A stretch of 64,000 nt of DNA from an uncultured Pseudomonadota bacterium. GTDB lineage: Bacteria > Pseudomonadota > Gammaproteobacteria > Methylococcales > Methylomonadaceae. This document shows positions 12,301 through 21,300 of the stretch, piece by piece. Where the stretch lies: positions 1-64,000 of the forward strand of contig CAIXED010000011.1 of NCBI GenBank assembly GCA_903918375.1, read 5' to 3'. How positions within the stretch are numbered: the stretch's first letter is position 1; the number at the start of each line of letters is the position of its first letter. The translations under genes and the position numbers were made by a program. Under the pieces are notes generated by a model. The model was not told where the DNA came from. It did no database searches and worked only from the letters and a program-made list of their open reading frames with translations.

Positions 12301-15300
12301 CCACCAACCATTTGTTCGACACTCAAGTAGTCGATGCCCAAGCACCGACTACACCTATTGCTGATGTGGCAGCCACTAGCGACAGCGGTATCAGTAATAC
12401 CGACAACATCACTAGCGACACAACGCCAACCATCGTTGGTAATGGCACAGCAGGGGATGTCATCAAGTTATATGCACCAGATGGCACAACCTTATTGGGT
12501 TCTGCAGTGGTGGCTACGGATGGTAGTTGGGCTATTACTCCTACCAATGCTTTGCCTCAAGGTTTGAATAATCTACAAGTCACAGCTACCGATCCAGTTG
12601 GTAACACCAGTGCACCAGGTACTATGCCTGTCACCATCGACACGACAGCGCCTACTGCGCCAGTTGCCGATGTTGCCGCCGCTAGTGATACTGGCGTTAG
12701 TAACACTGACAATATTACCAACGACACCACGCCAACCATTAGCGGTACAGGTACAGCAGGTGACACCATCACCGTCACTATGCCAGGTACTAATGAAGTG
12801 TTGACCGCCGTGGTTGCGGCTAATGGCACTTGGAGCGTGACACCAACTCAAGCATTAGCAGACGGCACCGCTAACGTATCAGTCACTGCGACTGATCCAG
12901 CCGGTAACGTCAGCACAGCGACTTTGGTTCCAGTCACTATCGACACATCTGCACCTGCAGCGCCAGCTGCTGATGTGGCTGCGGCTAGTGACACCGGTGT
13001 CAGCAACACCGACAATATTACTAGCGACACTACACCAACCATTAGCGGCACAGGTACAGCCGGTGACACCATCACCGTCACCATGCCAGGGACTAATGAA
13101 GTGTTGACTGTCGTGGTTGCGCTGAATGGCACTTGGAGTGTGACACCAACTCAAGCATTAGCAGACGGCACTGCCAACGTTTCAGTCACCGCGACTGACA
13201 CAGCCGGTAACGTCAGCCCTGCGACCTTGGTTCCAGTCACTATCGATACCACAGCACCCGCAGCGCCAGCTGCTGATATGGCGGCGGCTAGTGATACCGG
13301 CGTCAGCAACACCGACAACATCACCAGCGACAACACGCCAACCATTAGCGGCACAGGTACAGCCGGTGACACCATCACCGTCACCATGCCTGGTACTGGT
13401 GAAGTATTAACCGCAGTAGTTGCGGCTAATGGCAGTTGGAGTGTGACGCCAACTCAAGCATTAGCAGACGGTACAGCTAACGTTTCGGTTATCGCTACTG
13501 ATCCAGCCGGTAACGTCAGCCCAGCCACCTTGGTGCCGGTGACTATCGACACCACGCCGCCAGCTGCGCCAGTTGTTACAGCGCTTACTACAAACGACAC
13601 CACCCCAACCATCAGCGGTACTGCGACTTTGGCTGCCGGCGAAAGCTTGCAAGTGACAGTGAATGGCGCGACTTACAATGTGACAGTCGCTAACAATGGT
13701 ACTTGGAGCCTAGACACCGGTAGCGCCACACCGGTTAGCGGTACGCTAGGTGCATTCGTCAATGGTCAAAGCTATTCAGTCACCGCCACTACCACCGATC
13801 TAGCAGGTAATACCACCAGCGACGTGAGTAGCAGCGAATTGACTATCGACACCACACCACCAGCAACACCGGTGGTGACACCCGTAATCACTGCTGACCT
13901 GACGCCGACCATTACCGGCACCGCGACTTTAGCCGCTGGCGAAAGTTTGCAAGTCACCGTCAATGGCGCGACTTATAACGTTACCGTGGGTAGCAATGGT
14001 AGCTGGGCATTAGACACTGGCACTGCGACACCGGTCAGCGGTACGCTAGGTGTGTTCGCCAATGGTCAAAGCTATTCAGTCACTGCGACTACTACCGATC
14101 TTGCTGGTAACACAACTAGCGATACCAGCACTGGCGAATTGACTATCGACACTTCTTTGCCTGCATCTCCAGTGGGCGATGTCGCGGCATCAAGTGATAG
14201 CGGAATTAGCAATACTGACAACATCACTAACGACAACACGCCAGAGATCGTCGGTACTGGTACTCCAGGTAACACTATCAAGTTGTATGCCGCCGACGGC
14301 ACTACTTTGTTAGGTACAGCGATAGTTGACCAAAATGGTAATTGGAGTATTACCCCAACGACCAGCTTGCCAGATGGCTTGAACAACTTAGTGATGACTG
14401 CCACAGATCCACAAAATCGTGTCAGCGCACCTTCTATTGTTCCAGTCACTATCGATACCAGTGCGCCATCTGCGCTTGTTGCCGATGTAGCAGCGGCTAG
14501 TGATACTGGCGTCAGCAACACTGATAACATTACCAGCGATAACACCCCAACCATTAGCGGCACAGGCACAGCCGGTGACACTATCACCGTCACTATGCCA
14601 GCTACTAATGAAGTGTTGACTGCCGTGGTTGCTGCCAATGGCACTTGGAGCGTGACACCAACTCAAGCATTAGCAGACGGCACCGCTAACGTATCAGTCA
14701 CTGCGACTGATCCAGCCGGTAACGTCAGCACAGCGACTTTGGTTCCAGTCACTATCGACACCTCTGCACCTGCAGCGCCAGCTGCTGATGTGGCTGCGGC
14801 TAGTGATACCGGTGTCAGCAACACCGACAACATTACTAGCGACACTACACCAACCATTAGCGGCACAGGTACAGCCGGTGACACCATCACCGTCACCATG
14901 CCAGGGACTAATGAAGTGTTGACTGTCGTGGTTGCGCTGAATGGCACTTGGAGTGTGACGCCAACTCAAGCATTAGCAGACGGCACCTCCAATGTATCAG
15001 TCACCGCGACTGATTCAGCCGGTAATGTCAGTGCACCGACTAGCGTACCTGTCACTATTGATACAACTGCTGGATCAATCAGTGTTGCTATTCCTGAAGC
15101 TGCAAACAGGGTCAGTTCAGTCGAAGCGGCTGATGGTGTGCAAATGAGCATTACCGTTCCAGCCGCTGCCAAAGTGGGCGATGTCATTACCACTGTAGTG
15201 ACAGCGCCTAACGGCTCGACCAGTACTTTGACTTATACCTTACTGGCTACTGATCTACCTTCTGCACAGGGTGGCACTGCAACGGGTAATGGTCCATTCA

Positions 15301-18300
15301 CGATTACTCAGACCGTGCCGCAAACTACACTGCAAGGCGGTGGTGCAAGCTATCTTGATGGCACTTGGACAACCAGCTCAACCCTGACCGACGCTGCGGG
15401 TAACACAGGTAGCGCAGTCGTCGATGGCTTTACCCTAGCTGCTAATACCCCAGTTATCACAATTGCTAACGTAGCTGGCGATAACATTATCAACGCTGCA
15501 GAAAAAGCCGGTGCTGTTGCAGTTAGCGGTACCACTACTTACGTTGAAGTTGGTCAAACCGTCACCGTCAAGATGATGAGCGGCAGCGGTGTCTTACACA
15601 CCTACACTGCCACTGTCCAAGCAGGGGGTACTTACACCCTCAATATTCCATCAGCCGATATCCCAGTTGATGGCAGCTATAGTCTGACAGCTGATGTGAC
15701 CAATGCCGTAGGGGTTGCTGCGACTCAAGTCACACACGCACTGACTGTCGATGCCACTGCACCGGTTATCAGTGTCACCAGCATTGCCAGTGATACTGTC
15801 AGTGGTTCGCAAAACGGCACTTTTGATGCGCTTGAACGTGGTCCGCTTAACAGCAACACGGTTGCAAGGCCTCTGGTCATTAGTGGCACTACCGACGCTG
15901 AAGTTGGGCAAACTGTTACCTTCACCTTAAATGGCCAGACCTACACTACCAGCGTTCAAAACGGTGGTAGTTGGGCCTACACCTTGTCAGACGCCGATGC
16001 TATTGCTCTAAAACATGGCAGCAGCTACGCGATTACCGCAATGGTCAGCGATTTAGCCGGTAACAGTGCAGCGGATACCAATAACAGTCTAGTGGTCAAC
16101 ATCGCTGCGCCAGACATTCCGACCGTGGTCGAGAAATTCACCGGTAGCTTAACGCCAACCATCATTGGTCATGCTCAAAAAGATGCTGGCAACAGTTCCT
16201 TCATTGACTTGGATGCTGGTGACATCCTTACGGTCACCGTCAACAACGTCACCTACACTTTGATTATTGGCAGTACCAGCAGCCCAAGTGGTTTGACTTA
16301 CAGTGTAGGCGGGCAGTGGAGCTTAGCGATCCCAACAGGCAACATCACAGCTTTGGGTGATTATGATGTCAGCGTTAGTGCTACAGCAGGCGGCGTCACC
16401 AAAACCGACATCACTAGCACCGAGCTACATATTACTGCCGCAACACCGACTATCACACTGAATACCATCAGCGGTGGAACGCTCAATGCAGCAGAAAGCA
16501 CTCAAACCTTACCAATCACCGGTACAACCGATGCACCGGTAGGCGCGACTGTGACGGTCACCATCAACAGCGTCAACTACACCGCACTAGTTCAAGTGGA
16601 CGGCAGTTTCACGGTTAACGTACCGGGAACCGCTGTGGCAGCGATTGCCAATGGTACACAAACGGTCTCGGCCAGTGTGACCAACCAATACGGTTTGACA
16701 GGCAACAACAGCACAAGCTTGATCGTTGACAAAACTGCGCCAGCAGCCCCAGTGGGTGACGTTGCCGCAGCCAGCGATACCGGCGTTAGCAATACCGACA
16801 ACGTCACCAGCTTGGTGCGTCCAGCCATAGTTGGTACCGCTGAGCCTAATGCGGTCGTCAAACTTTATGCTGCAGACGGGACTACTTTATTGGGCACCGT
16901 TACTGCTGACGGCAGCGGCAACTGGAGTATCACGCCCAGCGCCAACCTGAACCAAGGCCTTAACAACCTCACCGTAACCGCTACCGACGCCGCTGGCAAC
17001 ACCAGTGCACCAGCCACCGTGCCCGTGACGGTGGACACCACCTTGCCTGCAGCGCCGACTGTGGACGCGCTGACCACCGGCAACATCCACCCCACCATCA
17101 CCGGCACTGCCTTGCTGGCAGCGGGTGAGACGCTGCAAGTCACTGTTAACGGCGCGACCTACAACGTCACCGTGGGTAGCAACGGCACCTGGAGTCTGAA
17201 CACCGCAACTGCCACACCGGCGAGCGGCACGCTGGGCATCTTCAGCAACGGCAGCTACGCTGTCACCGCCACCACTACCGACCTTGCGGGCAACACCCGC
17301 AGCGACGCTACTACCAGCGAACTGACCATCAACACCAACTTGCCTGTGCTCACCGGTGGCTTGGCTCCGGCCAGCGACAGCGGTTTGGTGGGTGACAACA
17401 TTACCAATAACACCACGCCCACCTTCAGTGGTTTGGGCACACCGGGCAGCACCATCAAGCTGTACGCGGCCAACGGCACCACGGTGATCGGCACCACCGT
17501 CGTGTTGTCTGACGGCACCTGGGCGGTCAAGCCCAGCGCAACATTGGCGGCAGGCGTGCAAAACCTGAGCATCACCAGTACCAATGCGGCGGGTACCATT
17601 ATCGGCCCCATGGCCGTGCCGGTGACCATCGACACCGCAGCCACCATCACCATCGTCAGCGTGGCCGGGGACGCGGTTACCACTACGGTAGCGCCTGCAG
17701 CGCCGCTCAACGGCACGTTCAGCATTGGTGAGCGTGGTTTTGACAGCACCACTTACACGCTCAACAACACAGTGACGACGACGCCCGTCATCAGCGGCAC
17801 GACCGACGCTGAAAGCGGCAGCACCGTCACCCTGACGCTCAACGGCAAGACGTACACCACCACCGTGGTGACAGGTTCAGCTGGGGTCAACACCTGGACC
17901 TACACCCTGAGCGACGCCGACGCCAAGCTGCTCAACCACGGCAACACCTACGCCATCACGGCCAGCGTGACCGACATCACCGCCAACACCGGCACCGACA
18001 ACAACAACGGCGTGGTCGTCAACATCGCACCGCCCGATGTGCCAACCGTGGTCAGCCAATACAACATCACCACCTTGATCCCCACCATCACCGGTGTGGC
18101 CAACAAGATCGACAATCTGAGCAACACCATCCACCTGCAAACAGGTGACGCTTTGACCGTGGTGCTCAAAAACGCCACAGGCACCGCCTTGGCCACCTAC
18201 GCACTGACCGTGGGTGCCGGCAACGTGACCACCGGCACGGGTGGCACCGGTTTGAGTGTCAACACCGAGCTGAGCTACGACAAAACCACCGGCATCTGGA

Positions 18301-21300
18301 CGCTGGGCGGTGGCGATGGCATTCCTGCGGGCGTGTTCACCCGTGCAGGTGTCTACAACGTCGACGTCACATCCACCATCGCCAACGGGGGGGGCAGCCT
18401 GAGCCGCAGCGATGTCAGCAGCTCTGAAATCAGCATCTTGCCAACCCCGCCGACCATCAACGCCACAGCGTGGGCAACGACAGGCGTGGGCAACAGCAGC
18501 AGCCTGACCGGTGTGCAAGAAGCACTGTACGACCGCAACAGCACCACCTTCAGCGCCACCGCTGGCACGGTGGACAACCGTCTGTACTACAGCGAAGCCA
18601 GCTCGCCCACTGGCAGCACCGGCACCGTGGTGCGCGTGCAGTTGCCTAACGGCACGGGGTCTGTGCCCGTGGGCGCAGGCGACGTGATGACCCTGTCTTG
18701 GGACGGCGTGACCACCAGCACCGTGACCTTGAGCGCGAACGACGTCGCCAACAAATACGTCGATGTCACCGTGCCTTACAGCCTGATCAGCGCCCAAAGC
18801 TTTGGCGATCTGACGGTGAGCGCCAAGCTCACCGTGGCCAACACATCGTTGTCCGCCAACTCGGCCACGCTCAATTCGATCTACTTCTTTGACTTGCCGC
18901 TGGCCAACACCGGCGGTGTGCCGGGTGACAACTTTGGCTACCGCATCAACGGCCGCCCCAGTGACAACATCGGCGCCAAGGGTACAGCGACTCCGCCTGG
19001 TATGGTGATGGTTGGCGACGTGAACGGCGACGGCTATGACGATATGGTGATTGGCGCTGGCCAATCCACCTACAGTGCCAGCGCTGCGGCTTTTGTGGTG
19101 TTTGGCAGCTCAGCCCCGCAAAACGTGGACCTCTCGGCGATTGCTTTAGGTGGCTCGACCCAAGGCTTCATGATCGCAGGATTGACTTCTGCAAATTCAA
19201 TCAGCTTGATCTTGGACCACGGTGATTTCAACGGCGATGGTTTGGATGACATCAGCATTTCTTCGTCAAGTGGCGGTGGCTTTGACAGTTACATCGTCTA
19301 TGGCAAGTCTGGCAACACCGCGACTGTGCAAGTCAGCAGCCTGACCACCACGGCCAACAGCAATGGTCTGAAAGTCACGGCAGGCTACGGTGGCTTGAAC
19401 AACCTGGGCGACTTGAACGGTGATGGCATTGACGATTGGGGCAGTTCAACCTCCGCCATCGCGACTTGGCGACAGTTTGAGGTGAAATACGGCAGTGCCG
19501 ATGCCACTGCTATGACGGTCAATGCGGCAACCTATGATTTCTTGCTGACCAGCGGAGACTATCTGTACAACGACTTTGCACAAGGAGCTGATGTCAACGG
19601 TGATGGCTACGGTGACTTGATTCTGCGCGCCACGTCCTCGCAAGACCCGAACATGCCAACGCGAGCCGAAATCTACTTCGGCAGTGCCACAGGCCTGAGT
19701 GCGACCAATATGTATTCAATCACCGGTTTGGCTGGCTTCCAGGGCAAGATGATCGGGACAGGCGACATCAACGGTGATGGCAGGGCCGACATGGTCATGT
19801 CCACCAGTGGGTCCGTTGTGTATGTTAACTTCGGCAAGAGCACCACGGCCACTTACAACATGACCGAGCTGAGCACCGGCACCAGCAGCAACGGATTTAT
19901 GATTCTGGGCAACACCACGGGTACAGCCGCTGTTTTCGACCAAGCCAAAGTGGTGGGCGACTTCAACGGTGACGGGCTGGACGACATCGTGATCGGTCAA
20001 ACAGCCATGACGCTCAATGGTGCCGTCAGTGGCGGTGGTTACCTGATTTATGGCAAAACCAGCTTCGGCACGGTGAACCTCACCGACTTGAAGGTGTCCG
20101 AAGGCTTCCGCATCGACGGTGTCTTGGGGGCTGACAAGGCGCTGACCGGCATCTCGGGCGGTGGTGACATCAACGGCGACGGCTTTGCCGATCTGATCGT
20201 GTCTTCGCCCAACGCCATCAGCAGCAGTGCGGGGGGCGCGGGACAGGCCTCGGGCACCACGGCAGGTGGTGTGAGCTACATCATTTATGGCGGCCCGAGC
20301 ATCCTGAACCCCATGGTGTTCCAGTCCAGCAACGGTGATCTAATTGGCACCGGTGCGGCCGAAACCCTGACCGGCACAGCGGGCAACAACCAGATCGTGG
20401 CTGGTCAGGGCAATGACACGGTCATCGGTGCCGGTGGTGCCGATGTGCTGTTGGGTGGTCAGGGCAACGATGTGTTCGTGCTCAACACCGACAACGTGCG
20501 CAACCTGTCGATCCGCGTGGGTAATGACACGCAAAAGATCGCCCACATCGACGGTGGCAACGGGCTGGACACGATCCAGTTTGCCGAGTCGATGGTGGTG
20601 AGCTTGCAAAGCGCACGCACCTTGGTTGAAAACGTCGAGCGTTTTGACTTGGCGGGCACCGGTGGCACGCTGCAGATCGAATCGGGCCTGGATGTGAACC
20701 TGTTGACCGACTTCAACCAGTGCAGCACTGCCAACGGTTGGACTTTGTCGGGCACCGTGACCGGCTTTGACGGCTCGGTCAGCTACCAGCAAGTGGTGGT
20801 CGACGGCACCAGCAGCGACAAGCTGCGCTTGGGCGCTGACTTCGTCAAAGAAACCGGCAGCGTGACCTACGCAGGCAGTGCGACCAGTGCCGGCGTGTAC
20901 GACGTCTACACCAATGCCACCACGCGCAGCCAGGTGCTGGTCAAGCAGGGCGTGCAGGTGCTGCCGACGATGCTGGTGGTGCCGACTTTGACTTTGCCTG
21001 AAGCCGATTTGATCTCCAGCTTTGGCTTCCTGTCTTTGCCTGAAGCACAAGACGCGGGCAGCCTGAACAACACCACCAGTGTGGCAGGCACACCCGTGCT
21101 GGTGTCGCTGACTGGCACTGGGGCCAATGCGGGTGACACGGTGCGCGTGAATTGGGAAAGCCAGGCGGCTGTGCCCTACACCCTCACCGCGGCCGATGTG
21201 GCCAACGGCTATGCGCGGGTCAGTGTGCCCACCTCGGTGCTGGTGGCCGCCACGGCTGCTGGCACCAAAGACACGGTGGGCCTGACTGCTCAAGTCTTTG

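Noticed and set aside
8405-15193. Series of minus-strand frames repeated along the Ig-like region
   Set aside because: They recur with the repeat period and encode the antisense of the GDTITVT/DTTAP repeats. They are shadows of the adhesin, not genes.
17877-19064. Long minus-strand open frame (395 codons) inside the giant adhesin gene
   Set aside because: It is a mirror effect of the GC-rich codon use of the + strand. Its product is rich in His/Gly/Arg/Val without domains, and the + strand has clear repeats. The same holds for 20340-21794 and 22335-23312.
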